From Streptomyces pristinaespiralis (GTDB lineage: Bacteria; Actinomycetota; Actinomycetes; Streptomycetales; Streptomycetaceae), in NCBI RefSeq assembly GCF_001278075.1, contig NZ_CP011340.1, positions 310,001 to 374,000 on the forward strand: a DNA stretch of 64,000 nucleotides, written 5' to 3'. Position numbers and translations under genes: made by a program. This document shows, piece by piece, positions 15,064 to 23,486 of this stretch (the stretch's first letter is position 1; the number at the start of each line of letters is the position of its first letter). The notes below the pieces were generated by a model. The model saw only the letters and a list, made by a program, of their open reading frames with translations. It was not told the origin of the DNA and did not search any database.

Positions 15064-16011
15064 TCAGGCCAGGCAGCAGGGCAGCCGGCCGTGGTATTCG
15101 ATCATCTCGCCGAGCGCCGTCTGCATGACGGGCATGGGCAGCGGGTCGGTTGCCGGGGTGCCGTCCAGTTCGGCGTAGGCGCGGTGCAGGTTGGGCACCA
15201 GGCGTTCGCTGTCCAGGAGCGTGCCGTAGGGGCCGAGGTCGGCGTCGCGGGCGGCCTCGACCGGGGTGCGGCCCGCGCGGTGGCCGTCGCGGGCCAGTTG
15301 GAGGACCAGCCGCAGATAGCCCTCGGTCTGCTCGAACACCTCGGGCCCGGCGAGGGGGCCGTGGCCGGGGACGATCGTGGTGGCGCCGAAGGCCCGCAGC
15401 CGTTCCATGGCCGCCAGGGAGCCGGTGATCGAGCCCATCAGGCAGAACGGTGTCACCCCGTTCATGACCAGGTCGCCGGTGAACAGGACCTTCTGTTCGG
15501 GCAGCCACACGACGGTGTCGTTGGAGGTGTGCGCGGGGCCGATGTGCTCCAGCTCGGCGCGCACCGATCCGACGTGCAGGGTGAGGCGGTCGGTGAAGGT
15601 GAGGGTGGGCGGGGCGAGTTCGATGTCGCCCCAGTCGACGTCGGGCCACAGGCCGGTCAGGTGCAGGCCGGCGGCGATCATCTCGCTGCGGGTGCGTTCG
15701 TGGCCGATGACGAGCGCCTCGGGGAACAGGTGGTTGCCGAAGGCGTGGTCGCCGTGGAAGTGGGTGTTGACGACCGTGCGGGGGGCGCTCGCCCCGTTCA
15801 GGGCGAGGGCGGTGGTGCGCAGGTGCCGGGCGCGGGAGTCGGTCGCGGCGGTGTCGACGAGGGCGCTCTCGCCGCCGGAGACGATGATGCCCGCGTTGTT
15901 CAGGCACCAGCCGCCGGGCGGCTGGAGGTAGGCGTGGACGCCCGGGGCGACCTCCGTCGCCCGGCCGGGGGGCGCGGGGGCTCGGGCAGGGACGGTGGTG
16001 CTGGACGGCAC
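15064..16011 (-). CDS. Metallo-beta-lactamase-fold hydrolase or cyclase
   Basis: A 315-residue MBL-superfamily protein with the metal motif THFHGDHAFGN, a later His in GPAHTSND, Asp in LFTGDLV and His in VPGHGPL, so the binuclear zinc site is complete. In type II pathways an MBL-fold protein (ActIV in actinorhodin) closes the second ring and releases the bicyclic product from ACP. That is the role I favour, though an SMB/quinone-type hydrolase is possible. GTG 16011 follows GAGGAG. It is monocistronic and divergent from the ActVA5-like monooxygenase. The protein ends in RLPCCLA, an unusual Cys pair. Confidence 0.85.
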   Translation of the reverse strand: MPSSTTVPARAPAPPGRATEVAPGVHAYLQPPGGWCLNNAGIIVSGGESALVDTAATDSRARHLRTTALALNGASAPRTVVNTHFHGDHAFGNHLFPEALVIGHERTRSEMIAAGLHLTGLWPDVDWGDIELAPPTLTFTDRLTLHVGSVRAELEHIGPAHTSNDTVVWLPEQKVLFTGDLVMNGVTPFCLMGSITGSLAAMERLRAFGATTIVPGHGPLAGPEVFEQTEGYLRLVLQLARDGHRAGRTPVEAARDADLGPYGTLLDSERLVPNLHRAYAELDGTPATDPLPMPVMQTALGEMIEYHGRLPCCLA

Positions 16012-16078
16012 GGCCTCTCCTCACGGCAGACGGCGGGAACGGGCCGAGTCTGCTGCGGGCCGCTTGTGGCGTCCTCGA

Positions 16079-16117
16079 CCCTCCAGGCGCATTTGAGCGG
16101 ATCGCGACCGGCCGGTC
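16079..16117. promoter_or_regulatory. Candidate regulatory site between divergent MBL and monooxygenase genes
   Basis: On the minus strand TCAAATG and TGGAGGG are 11 bp apart (16096-16090 and 16085-16079), matching the GCTCAAATSCGSCTGG core at 4239-4255. A perfect palindrome GACCGGCCGGTC follows at 16106-16117 and resembles the repeat at 2123-2147. Both lie in the 161-bp divergent promoter region. Candidate sites only. Confidence 0.35.
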
Positions 16118-16172
16118 AGAGCGTTGCGAGGTGACGGCCCGCCCCGGGGCACGCCGAGCAGAAGGAGCCCAG

Positions 16173-17318
16173 ATGACCGACGAGTTCCGGCACGGGTCCG
16201 GTGTGGCGGACGCCGCGCGCACTGTCGCCCGGCTCGCCGCCGAGCGGGCCGAGCAGGCCGAGCAGGCGCGCCGTATGGACGCGGATGTGCTGCGCGCCCT
16301 GGTCGGGGCGGGTTTCGCCCGGCACTTCGTGCCCGCCGCGCACGGTGGCGCCGCGGCGACGTTCACCGAGCTGGCCGCGGGCATCACCACGCTCGGCGCG
16401 CGCTGTCCGGCGACCGCGTGGAGCGCGTCGATCGTGGCGAGCCTGTCGCGGATGGCCGCCTACCTGCCCGAGGCCGGGCGCAAGGAGGTCTGGCGCGAGG
16501 GCCCCGACACGGTGATCGTCGGCTCCGTGTCCCCGGTGGGCCGGGCCCGTGCGGTGGACGGCGGCTGGCGGGTCGGCGGCACCTGGCCGTACGTCAGCGT
16601 CGTCGACCACTCCGACTGGGCGCTGGTGACGGCCCCGGCCGCGGCGGGCGAGGGGCGGCCCCTCCCCCGGCTGTTCGCCCTGCCCCGCGGCGCCTACCGC
16701 ACCGAGACCACCTGGTCGGACGTCGGGATGCGCGCGAGCGGCAGCAACACGCTGATCGCCGAGGACGTGTTCGTCGCCGACGAGCTGAGCTTCTCCGCAC
16801 AGGACCTTCTGACCGGGCGGGCACCGCAGGGGGTGGAGGGCTGCCACGCGGTGCCGCTGCCGGCCGTCAACGGCCTGTTCTTCACCCTGCCGATGCTCGG
16901 TGCCGCGCAGGGCGCCCTCGAGCTGTGGTCGGCGTCCACGGCGCCCAAGCTGGCTTCCGCCTCCTACACGCCGGGCCCCGGGCCGGGGCGCGGCTTCTAC
17001 GAGGAGACGCTGGCCCGCTGCTCGGGCGAGCTGGACGCGGCCCGTCTGCTGCTGGAGCGGGTCGCCCGGGTCGCGGACCGCGGCACGGCTCCCACGCCGC
17101 TGGAGACGGCCCGCGCGCAGCGTGACTGCGCCCTGGCCGCCGAGATGCTGGTTCGGGTCGTGGACCGGCTCTTCGCGGCGTCCGGTACCAGCGGGCACAG
17201 CGTGAACACTCCGCTGCAGCGGCTGTGGCGCGATGTGCACTCGGCGGCCGGGCACGTGGTGCTGCAGCTGGGTCCGGCGGCGGCGGCCTACGCGGGCCGT
17301 GCGGCGGGTGAGCGGTGA
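16173..17318 (+). CDS. FMN-dependent two-component monooxygenase (ActVA-ORF5-like)
   Basis: A 381-residue protein with the acyl-CoA-dehydrogenase fold of group D flavin monooxygenases (HpaB/HsaA/ActVA-ORF5). Seen: LVGAGFARHFVPAAHGG, the DVGMRASGSNTL beta domain and the C-terminal RDVHSAAGHVVLQ. ActVA-ORF5 hydroxylates the naphthalene ring of the actinorhodin intermediate with FMNH2 made by the separate reductase ActVB. The flavin reductase at 35159-35689 is the obvious partner. ATG 16173 is chosen because AGAAGGAG lies six bases upstream; GTG 16131 in frame has no ribosome site. Hydroxylation or quinone formation on the aromatic core is the likely role. Confidence 0.88.
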   Translation: MTDEFRHGSGVADAARTVARLAAERAEQAEQARRMDADVLRALVGAGFARHFVPAAHGGAAATFTELAAGITTLGARCPATAWSASIVASLSRMAAYLPEAGRKEVWREGPDTVIVGSVSPVGRARAVDGGWRVGGTWPYVSVVDHSDWALVTAPAAAGEGRPLPRLFALPRGAYRTETTWSDVGMRASGSNTLIAEDVFVADELSFSAQDLLTGRAPQGVEGCHAVPLPAVNGLFFTLPMLGAAQGALELWSASTAPKLASASYTPGPGPGRGFYEETLARCSGELDAARLLLERVARVADRGTAPTPLETARAQRDCALAAEMLVRVVDRLFAASGTSGHSVNTPLQRLWRDVHSAAGHVVLQLGPAAAAYAGRAAGER

Positions 17319-17551
17319 TGGCCGCCCGCCGGTGGCCGGTGCGGGTGGTGCGGCGGTGCCTGCGGCCGGTGTGGCAGGGTCTGGTGGCCTGCGGCGGGGT
17401 GTATCTGGCGGGTGAGAGCACGCGGACCGCGGCGCAGCGGCCGCCGTTGCTGCTGCGGCCGCCCGTGGGGCATCCGGAGCGGCTGCGGCCGGATGTGCCG
17501 CTGACGGCGCTGGAGCGGGCGCTGCTGGAGGAGTGGCAGCGGGCCGGCTGA
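17318..17551 (+). CDS. Small uncharacterised protein (DUF6059-like)
   Basis: 77 residues, starting at ATG 17318 and overlapping the monooxygenase stop by one base; GTG 17315 is the alternative start. It is Arg-rich at the N-terminus (RRWPVRVVRRCLRPVWQGL), with a short hydrophobic stretch (LVACGGVYLAG) and a C-terminal HPERLRPDVPLTALERALL. That ending resembles small uncharacterised streptomycete proteins often found in antibiotic clusters, which I recall as DUF6059. It may be peripheral to the membrane. Function is unknown. Its position suggests co-expression with the monooxygenase. Confidence 0.6.
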   Translation: MAARRWPVRVVRRCLRPVWQGLVACGGVYLAGESTRTAAQRPPLLLRPPVGHPERLRPDVPLTALERALLEEWQRAG

Positions 17552-17584
17552 CCGGCCGCGGCCCGTGCGGGCACACCGAGAACA

Positions 17585-17636
17585 AAGAAGAGAAGGGGCC
17601 CGGCGGACATCTGTCCGCCGGGCCCCTTCTCTTCTT
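17585..17636. terminator. Perfect 25-bp stem bidirectional terminator
   Basis: 17585-17609 and 17612-17636 are perfect 25-base complements separated by a 2-base loop, with A-rich and T-rich outer ends (AAGAAGAG and CTCTTCTTTT). It sits between the convergent ends of the 17551 (plus) and 17666 (minus) genes and suits both directions. Confidence 0.92.
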
Positions 17637-17665
17637 TTCGGTGTGTGCCGTGGTGCGGCGGGCTC

Positions 17666-18976
17666 CTACCAGCGCAGCAGCAGCTGCCGGGGGCCGCGGA
17701 CCAGGGAGCCCTGGCGCCAGGGGACCTGTGCGGCGGGGACCGCCAGGCGCAGTGCGGGGAAGGCGCGCAGCAGCGAGGCGAGGGCCACGCGCAGTTCCAG
17801 GCGGGCGAGTTGGGCGCCGGTGCAGTGGTGCGGGCCGTGGCCGAAGGCGACGTGCGGGTTGGGGCTGCGTTCCAGGTCGAGCACGTCGGGGTCGGGGAAG
17901 ACGTGTCCGTCGCGGTTGGCGGAGATCATCGCCGCGATGACCGAGGCGCCCTCGGGAAGGACGGTGCCGCCGACGTCGATGTCCTCGGTCGCCAGGCGGG
18001 GCAGTACGTCCCCGCCGCCGAGGGCGATGTAGCGCAGCAGTTCCTCGACGGCGGTGTCCAGGTGCTCGGGGTGGTCCACCAGCCAGGACCAGCGGTCGTG
18101 CTCGAGCAGCGTGTAGACGAAGTTGGAGATCTCGGCGGCGGTGGTCTCGTAGCCGGCGAGCAGGAGTGTGCCCGCCAGGCTGATGAGTTCGGCCTCGGTG
18201 AGCCGGTCCTGGTCCTCGTCGCGTGCGGCGATCATCTGGGACATCAGGTCGTCGCCGGGGCGCTCCCGCAGCCGGGCGATGTGCCCGGTCAGGTAGGTGC
18301 CGAAGGCCTCGCCGACCTGTTGCATCTCCTGCGGGTCGACCGCGCCGTTGCTGAAGGCGACTTCGGCGACCCGCTGGAAGTAGTGCCGGTCGCCGGGCGG
18401 GACGCCGAGCAGTTCGCAGATGACGGTCATCGGCAGCGGCATGGAGAAGTGGGCGACCAGGTCGACCGCCTCGCCGCCGGCGGCCCGGGCGCGCAGGCCG
18501 TCGACGAGATCGTCGACGATCTGCTGGATCCGCGGCCGCCGGCGCTGGATGCTGCGTTCGGTGAACGCGGCCGCGACCAGGCGGCGCAGCCGGGTGTGCT
18601 CGGGCGGGTCCATCGCCAGCAGGTGTCCGGGGGCGGTGACCTCCCGCACGGTGCGGGGCACGTCCTTGCCGACGGTGGCGGCCCGTGAGAACCGCCGGTC
18701 GGCGAGGACCTGTTTCACGTCGGCGTACCGGCTGACGAGGTAGCCCTCGCCGCCGTAGGGGAGGCGGACCCGCTGGACGGGGCAGCGGTCCCGCAGGCGG
18801 GTGAACTCCTGCGGGACCTCCAGCGGCGGGCCGGGTTCGGTGTCGAAGGGGAACGCCGGCGCGTGCCCGGCGGCCGCCGGGCAGGTGTCCGCCTGCCCGG
18901 CGGCGGCCGGTTCTGGGGCGGTGTGCCCGGCGGTGGCCGGTGCGGGGGCCGCCGGCCGGGGGGCGGTGGTGGTCAC
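17666..18976 (-). CDS. Cytochrome P450
   Basis: A 436-residue soluble bacterial P450 (CYP105/107-like). I-helix motif LLAGYETTA supplies the acid-alcohol pair for oxygen activation. The ExxR helix is VEELLRY. The haem loop is AFGHGPHHCTGAQLARLEL with the Cys ligand. An unusual Ala/Pro-rich N-terminal tail of about 40 residues precedes the usual start. GTG 18976 overlaps the stop of the membrane acyltransferase. It is last in the long minus operon with KS2, CLF2, ACP2 and oxidases, ahead of a strong terminator. It probably hydroxylates or couples the tailored polyketide; electron donors are not encoded here. Confidence 0.95.
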   Translation of the reverse strand: MTTTAPRPAAPAPATAGHTAPEPAAAGQADTCPAAAGHAPAFPFDTEPGPPLEVPQEFTRLRDRCPVQRVRLPYGGEGYLVSRYADVKQVLADRRFSRAATVGKDVPRTVREVTAPGHLLAMDPPEHTRLRRLVAAAFTERSIQRRRPRIQQIVDDLVDGLRARAAGGEAVDLVAHFSMPLPMTVICELLGVPPGDRHYFQRVAEVAFSNGAVDPQEMQQVGEAFGTYLTGHIARLRERPGDDLMSQMIAARDEDQDRLTEAELISLAGTLLLAGYETTAAEISNFVYTLLEHDRWSWLVDHPEHLDTAVEELLRYIALGGGDVLPRLATEDIDVGGTVLPEGASVIAAMISANRDGHVFPDPDVLDLERSPNPHVAFGHGPHHCTGAQLARLELRVALASLLRAFPALRLAVPAAQVPWRQGSLVRGPRQLLLRW

Positions 18977-20208
18977 GCCGGTTCCTTGGCGGGGGCGGGA
19001 GCCGCGGCGGCCGAGGCGGTGGTGGTGGGCCTGGGGGTCACCACCGCGGTCGGGATGCGGCTGCTGCGCGGCCTGCCCAGGCGCAGCATCAGCGGCCGTT
19101 CGACGTAGCGGCACAGGAGCAGGCCGAGTGCCTGGGTGACGACCAGGGTGGCCAGCACGATGCCCCAGCCGGCCCAGAGTCCGAACTTGGCGGTGGGGCC
19201 GACGACTTCGCGGGCGATGGCGAGGACGGGCCAGTGCACCAGGTAGGTGGCGTAGGAGGCGTCGCCGAGGGCGACCCAGCTCTTGCGGGCCATGAACGAG
19301 GAGCGGCCGTCGATGTCGCGCAGGGCGATGAGGGGGATGAACAGGCAGACGGTGATGGACATGATGCCGCTGCTGGCGTAGGTGGCGGGCAGGGCGCCGT
19401 CGACGGCGAGCCAGACCAGGTAGGTGGCGACGGCGGTGGCGAGGAAGATCCAGCGGCCGCGGATCCTGGGCCACCAGCCGGTCTGCACGATGCGGGCGAG
19501 GACGACGCCGAGGAGGAACTCGGGCAGACGGCTGAGGGGCAGGAAGTAGACCATCCACGCCTGGTCGAAGGAGAGCGGCGCCCAGAACGGCCAGACGGGG
19601 CCGCCGACGACGGAGTTGATGACGGCGGGGATGGCGATGACGAGGCCGACCAGGACGGCGAACGCGGCCCACAGGCGGTTGGCCGGAATCTTCAGCAGCG
19701 GCCGGATGAACAGCGGCAGGGCGAGGTAGAAGGCGATCTCGCAGGAGACCGACCAGTTGATGCCGTAGACGCTCATCAGGTAGGCGGGGTCGGGGATCCA
19801 GGCCTGTACCAGGAAGAGGTTGGCGACGGCCGGGCCGACGTCGGTGGGGCCGATCATGGCGAGGGGGCCGACGACGGCGAGCAGGATCAGGGTCAGTGCC
19901 CAGATCACGACGTGGCCGGGGAAGATCTTCGCGGCGCGGGCGCGCCAGTACCGGCCCAGCCCGTTGCGCCAGGACTCGCCCCAGGTCAGGACGAAGCCGG
20001 AGAGGATGAAGAACGACGCCAGGGCGGTGGTGCCGTAGGGCCAGATGTGGCCGAGGTTGTTGACGTACTCGCTCTCGAAGAAGCGGGCGGCGGCGAGTGT
20101 GTGGGTCCAGAACACCGCGTTGAAGAGGATGAAGCGGTAGCCGGTGAGCGAGGGGAGTTTCGCTATGCCGGCGGACGATGTCGATGTGGGCGAGGAGGGG
20201 ACGGACAT
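18973..20208 (-). CDS. Membrane acyltransferase 3 (OafA/MdmB family)
   Basis: A 411-residue integral membrane protein with about ten hydrophobic segments, for example FFILSGFVLTWG, VVIWALTLILLAVVGPLAM and FLATAVATYLVWLAV. The family start is LTGYRFILFNAVFWTH, with the catalytic His in NAVFWTH, and RYWRARAAKIFPGHVV follows. MdmB and related enzymes O-acylate sugars of macrolides from acyl-CoA. Acylation of a sugar on this glycosylated product is plausible, perhaps at the outer face of the membrane. The C-terminus is a Pro/Ala/Thr-rich cytoplasmic tail. ATG 20208 follows GGAG at eight bases. Its stop overlaps the P450 start. Confidence 0.88.
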   Translation of the reverse strand: MSVPSSPTSTSSAGIAKLPSLTGYRFILFNAVFWTHTLAAARFFESEYVNNLGHIWPYGTTALASFFILSGFVLTWGESWRNGLGRYWRARAAKIFPGHVVIWALTLILLAVVGPLAMIGPTDVGPAVANLFLVQAWIPDPAYLMSVYGINWSVSCEIAFYLALPLFIRPLLKIPANRLWAAFAVLVGLVIAIPAVINSVVGGPVWPFWAPLSFDQAWMVYFLPLSRLPEFLLGVVLARIVQTGWWPRIRGRWIFLATAVATYLVWLAVDGALPATYASSGIMSITVCLFIPLIALRDIDGRSSFMARKSWVALGDASYATYLVHWPVLAIAREVVGPTAKFGLWAGWGIVLATLVVTQALGLLLCRYVERPLMLRLGRPRSSRIPTAVVTPRPTTTASAAAAPAPAKEPA

Positions 20209-20264
20209 CCCGGTCGCTCCCGTCGTGTGTGGTGGGTTTCTGGGACTGGGTGGTGCGGCGGTGC

Positions 20265-21908
20265 TCAGGCGGGGCGGACGGACAGGGCGTGGCGGAAGAC
20301 GCCACGCGGGTCCCACTTCGCCTTGATGCGCTGCAGGCGCGGGTAGTTGTCCTTGTAGTAGAGGTGGTGCCAGGGCACCCCGGAGGTGTTCCAGCGGGGG
20401 TCGGCCAGGTCGATGTCCGGGTAGTTGATGTAGGCGCCGTCACTGCCGCGGCCCGGGACGGGCACCCCTCCGGTGGCGGCGAACACGTCCCGGTAGGTGC
20501 GGCGCAGCCAGTCGATGTTGACGGCGTCGGCCTCCGCGTCCTGCCAGGTGTTCATGAAGATCACGTTGAGGACCGAGTCGCGGTGCGCGCTGGCCGTGGC
20601 GCCGGCGGGGAGGGTGTTGGTGCGGCCGCCGTAGGACTGGAGGGACACCGAGGCGCTGTCGTTGCGGTGGTCGGTGGAGTTCAGGTGCGTGAAGAGTGCG
20701 TCGGTCTGGGCGCGGGTGAGGGCGCGGCGCAGATAGGCCGACTTGATCTTGTGGCGGCCCTTGTCGGTGTCCTGCGACTCGGCGAGCGCGATTGTCGCGG
20801 TCAGCCACGGCTCGCTCGCGGTGTCGGTGATGTAGGGGGTGACGCCGACGCCGTCGGTCAGCGCGCTCACGTAGCGGTCCAGCAGTTCGCGGGAGCCGGG
20901 GAGGGTGCCGTCGAGGTGGGTGAAGGCGATGGCGCTCTGCCCGGGGTCGTTGTCCTTCAGCCGGCCGGGCAGCACCAGTCCGCTGTAGAGGCCGGTGTAC
21001 GGCGAGGCGGGGTCGCTGTTGTCCTCGTGCCACCGGCCGTGGTTGTGCAGCAGACGGCCGAAGGCGGCCTGGTCCATGCCGTCGCGGGGGTAGATCACCG
21101 CGTTGGAGACGATGGTGGCGGGCGGGCGGGGCAGCAGGTGCGCGGGGTCGTCGCCGTGGGCGTTCGGGGAGCGGAACCAGTAGCGGGTGACGATGCCGAA
21201 GTTGCCGCCGCCGCCTCCGGTGTGGGCCCACCACAGGTCGCGGTGCGGGTCACCGGGCTCGCGGGTGGCGACGACGGCGCGGGCGCGGCCGAAGGCGTCG
21301 ACGACGACGACCTCGAGCGCGTACAGGTGGTCGGCGGCGAGGCCGAAGGCGCGGCTGAGCGCGCCGTATCCGCCGCCGGTGATGTGGCCGCCGAAGCCGA
21401 CGGTGGCGCTGGCGCCGCCGGGCAGGGTGACGCCCCAGCCGTAGTACAGGCTCTTGTACACGTCGATGAGCTGCGCGCCGGCTTCGACCATGAAGGCGCG
21501 CCGCCTCGGGTCGTAGGTGACGGCGTTCATGGCGGCGAGGTCGATGACGACCTGGACGGCGGGGTCGCCGACGACGTTCTCGTAGCAGTGGCCGCCGCTG
21601 CGTACGGCGATGCGCCGGCGGCGCTGTACCGCGTGGCCGACGGCGTGGACGACGTCGGCGGTGGTGGCGGGGAGGCAGAAGGCGTCCGGGGTGGCGGTGA
21701 AGCGCTTGTTGCTGCCGCGTACCGACAGGGCCGCGTAGCGCGGGTCGTCGGGGGTGACCCGAAGTGCCGGGGCCGGGGCCGGGGCCGGGGCGGGGGCGGG
21801 GTCGGTGGCGGCGCGGGCGGCGGGTGCGAGGCCGGTGGTGGTGAGGCCGGCGGCGGCGCCCGCCGTGAGCGCCTGGGCGACGAAACGCCGACGGCTCGGA
21901 GCAGTCAT
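20265..21908 (-). CDS. Tat-exported BBE-like FAD-linked oxidase
   Basis: A 547-residue oxidase of the FAD_binding_4/BBE family (relatives GilR, AknOx). A twin-arginine signal, SRRRFVAQALTAGAAAG, is followed by an (AP)n spacer. The flavin-attaching His is in RSGGHCYEN. The second attachment site, usually Cys in GxCxxVG, reads GASATVG, so only one covalent bond is expected. FGGHITGGGYG and the C-terminal YPRLQRIKAKWDPRGVF complete the family. These enzymes oxidise alcohols or sugars to ketones or lactones late in the pathway, here outside the membrane. The start overlaps the FAD hydroxylase stop (ATGA). Confidence 0.92.
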   Translation of the reverse strand: MTAPSRRRFVAQALTAGAAAGLTTTGLAPAARAATDPAPAPAPAPAPALRVTPDDPRYAALSVRGSNKRFTATPDAFCLPATTADVVHAVGHAVQRRRRIAVRSGGHCYENVVGDPAVQVVIDLAAMNAVTYDPRRRAFMVEAGAQLIDVYKSLYYGWGVTLPGGASATVGFGGHITGGGYGALSRAFGLAADHLYALEVVVVDAFGRARAVVATREPGDPHRDLWWAHTGGGGGNFGIVTRYWFRSPNAHGDDPAHLLPRPPATIVSNAVIYPRDGMDQAAFGRLLHNHGRWHEDNSDPASPYTGLYSGLVLPGRLKDNDPGQSAIAFTHLDGTLPGSRELLDRYVSALTDGVGVTPYITDTASEPWLTATIALAESQDTDKGRHKIKSAYLRRALTRAQTDALFTHLNSTDHRNDSASVSLQSYGGRTNTLPAGATASAHRDSVLNVIFMNTWQDAEADAVNIDWLRRTYRDVFAATGGVPVPGRGSDGAYINYPDIDLADPRWNTSGVPWHHLYYKDNYPRLQRIKAKWDPRGVFRHALSVRPA

Positions 21909-23200
21909 TGTGACCGTGCACCTTTCTGGGTGGGTCGGGGGGCGGCGGTGAACAGGTCGGTCCGCACCTGGACGGGTACGGGTCCGAAGGCGATACGGGA
22001 GGTGAGGTGGGCGCCGAGCGGGGTGCGGGTGACCAGGGCGGCGGCGCGGGAGCGCAGGTAGGTGGCGGCGGGTCCGGCGGTGCCGAGGAACGCCTTGGCC
22101 TGCAGGCGCTGGACGCGGGTGACCCGGGCGGCGGCGGGTGCCCGCAGCCGCTGGAAGGGGGCGAGCCGTTCGCGGGTGCACCGGCCGGCGGCGAGCGCGT
22201 CGAGGAGGACGGGGTGCAGGGTGGCGGCGTCCTGCAGGGCGAGGTTGATGCCCTGGGCGCCGAGCGGGCCGTGGGTGTGGGCGGCGTCGCCGGCCAGGAC
22301 GAGGCCGTCGCGTACCCATTCCTCGGCGTCGGCGGCGAACACGTCCAGCAGGGCCAGGTCGCTGAGGCCGGTGAGGTGTCGGTGCAGGAGGTCGGCCAGT
22401 TCGGGGACGGCGGCGGCCAGTTCGTCCCTGATGGGGGCGATGCCGCCGGCCGTGGCCGCCTGCCAGCCGCCGTGCGGCAGGGCCCAGCCGACGCGGAGCC
22501 GGTCGGGGTGGGTGTCGTGGACGAGTACGGCGGTGCCGGCGGCGCGGTGGATGCGGACCCGTCCGGTGGCGCGGCCGGGCGCGGGCAGGGTGAACCAGAC
22601 GATGTCCTGGTCGAAGGCCTCGCGGCGGCCGGCGCCGATGCCGGCGAGGGTGCGGGTCCGGGAGAAGCGTCCGTCGGCGGCGACGACCACCCGGGCGGGC
22701 ACGGTGGTGCGCGTTCCGGCGGGGCCGGTGAACACCGCCCCGGTGCAGCGGCCGCGGTCGTCGCGCAGGGCGCTGATGCGGTGGCCGGGCAGGTGGGTGA
22801 AGCCGGGCAGCCGGTGGCAGGCGGCGAGGAGTTCTTCGAGCAGGTGGCGTTGGGGCAGGGCCAGGAGGCGGCCGTAGGGGGGCTCGAGGCGCCGGTAGTC
22901 GATGTCGAGCAGGACGCGGCCGCGCTCGAGGACCTGGAAGCCGTCGAGGGTGCGGGCGCCGCGGCGGCTCGCGCTGTCCAGCACGCCCAGCTGGTCGAGG
23001 ATGCGCTGTCCGCCGGGCTGGAGGATCTCGCCGTGGAAGTCGCGCCGGTAGGTGGTCGACTTCTCGGCGAGGGTGACCCGCACCCCGGAGCGCAGCAGCA
23101 TCAGGGTCAGGGCGAGCCCGGCCGGGCCGGCGCCGACGACGAGGACGTCGGCGGGCCCGGGGGTGTGCCCGGTCGCCCTGTCCGGCCCGGCCGGTCTCAC
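21905..23200 (-). CDS. FAD-dependent aromatic hydroxylase (PHBH-type)
   Basis: A 431-residue class A flavoprotein monooxygenase. VLVVGAGPAGLALTLMLLRSG is the FAD/ADP loop, VVAADGRFSRTR is the DG motif, and GDAAHTHGPLGAQGINLALQDA binds the FAD ribityl group. This family uses NAD(P)H to hydroxylate or Baeyer-Villiger-oxidise aromatic polyketides. GTG 23200 is chosen because it overlaps the ACP 2 stop (GTGA), which the longer open frame to 23416 does not explain. It sits between ACP 2 and the BBE oxidase, so it probably acts soon after aromatic core formation. Confidence 0.92.
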   Translation of the reverse strand: MRPAGPDRATGHTPGPADVLVVGAGPAGLALTLMLLRSGVRVTLAEKSTTYRRDFHGEILQPGGQRILDQLGVLDSASRRGARTLDGFQVLERGRVLLDIDYRRLEPPYGRLLALPQRHLLEELLAACHRLPGFTHLPGHRISALRDDRGRCTGAVFTGPAGTRTTVPARVVVAADGRFSRTRTLAGIGAGRREAFDQDIVWFTLPAPGRATGRVRIHRAAGTAVLVHDTHPDRLRVGWALPHGGWQAATAGGIAPIRDELAAAVPELADLLHRHLTGLSDLALLDVFAADAEEWVRDGLVLAGDAAHTHGPLGAQGINLALQDAATLHPVLLDALAAGRCTRERLAPFQRLRAPAAARVTRVQRLQAKAFLGTAGPAATYLRSRAAALVTRTPLGAHLTSRIAFGPVPVQVRTDLFTAAPRPTQKGARSQ

Positions 23201-23460
23201 ACCGCGGTCCGCGCGGACAGGGCCCGGTTGATCAGGGCCAGGTAGTCGCGGGGGGTCTCCGCCTCGTCGAGGCCCTCCTCGTCGAGGGTGACGTCGTAGT
23301 CGCGTTCGATGCGGCCGGTGGTCTGCAGCAGGGCCAGCGAGTCGTAGCCGAGGGCGAGGAAGGGGACGTCGAGGACGTCGCCGTCGAGGTCGACGCCTTC
23401 CTCGACGCCGGCGCACTCGCGCAGCAGGGTCTTCAGGTCGTCCAGTTCCAGGTGGTCCAT
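23197..23460 (-). CDS. Type II PKS acyl carrier protein (set 2)
   Basis: An 87-residue ACP with phosphopantetheine motif ALGYDSLALLQTTGRI. It is clearly homologous to ACP 1 at 10530 (same DGDVLDVPF...GYDSLAL layout) but diverged. ATG 23460 has GAGGAG eight bases upstream and a longer reading frame before it is not needed. Its stop overlaps the hydroxylase start. Order in the operon is KS2, (TnpB element), CLF2, ACP2, the classic KS-CLF-ACP order. Confidence 0.95.
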   Translation of the reverse strand: MDHLELDDLKTLLRECAGVEEGVDLDGDVLDVPFLALGYDSLALLQTTGRIERDYDVTLDEEGLDEAETPRDYLALINRALSARTAV

Positions 23461-23486
23461 GGCGTCTGTCTCCTCTTCCACGTGTG

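Noticed and set aside
15064..16011. Beta-lactam resistance enzyme
   Set aside because: The MBL fold is shared with polyketide cyclases/thioesterases such as ActIV, and the context is a type II PKS cluster.
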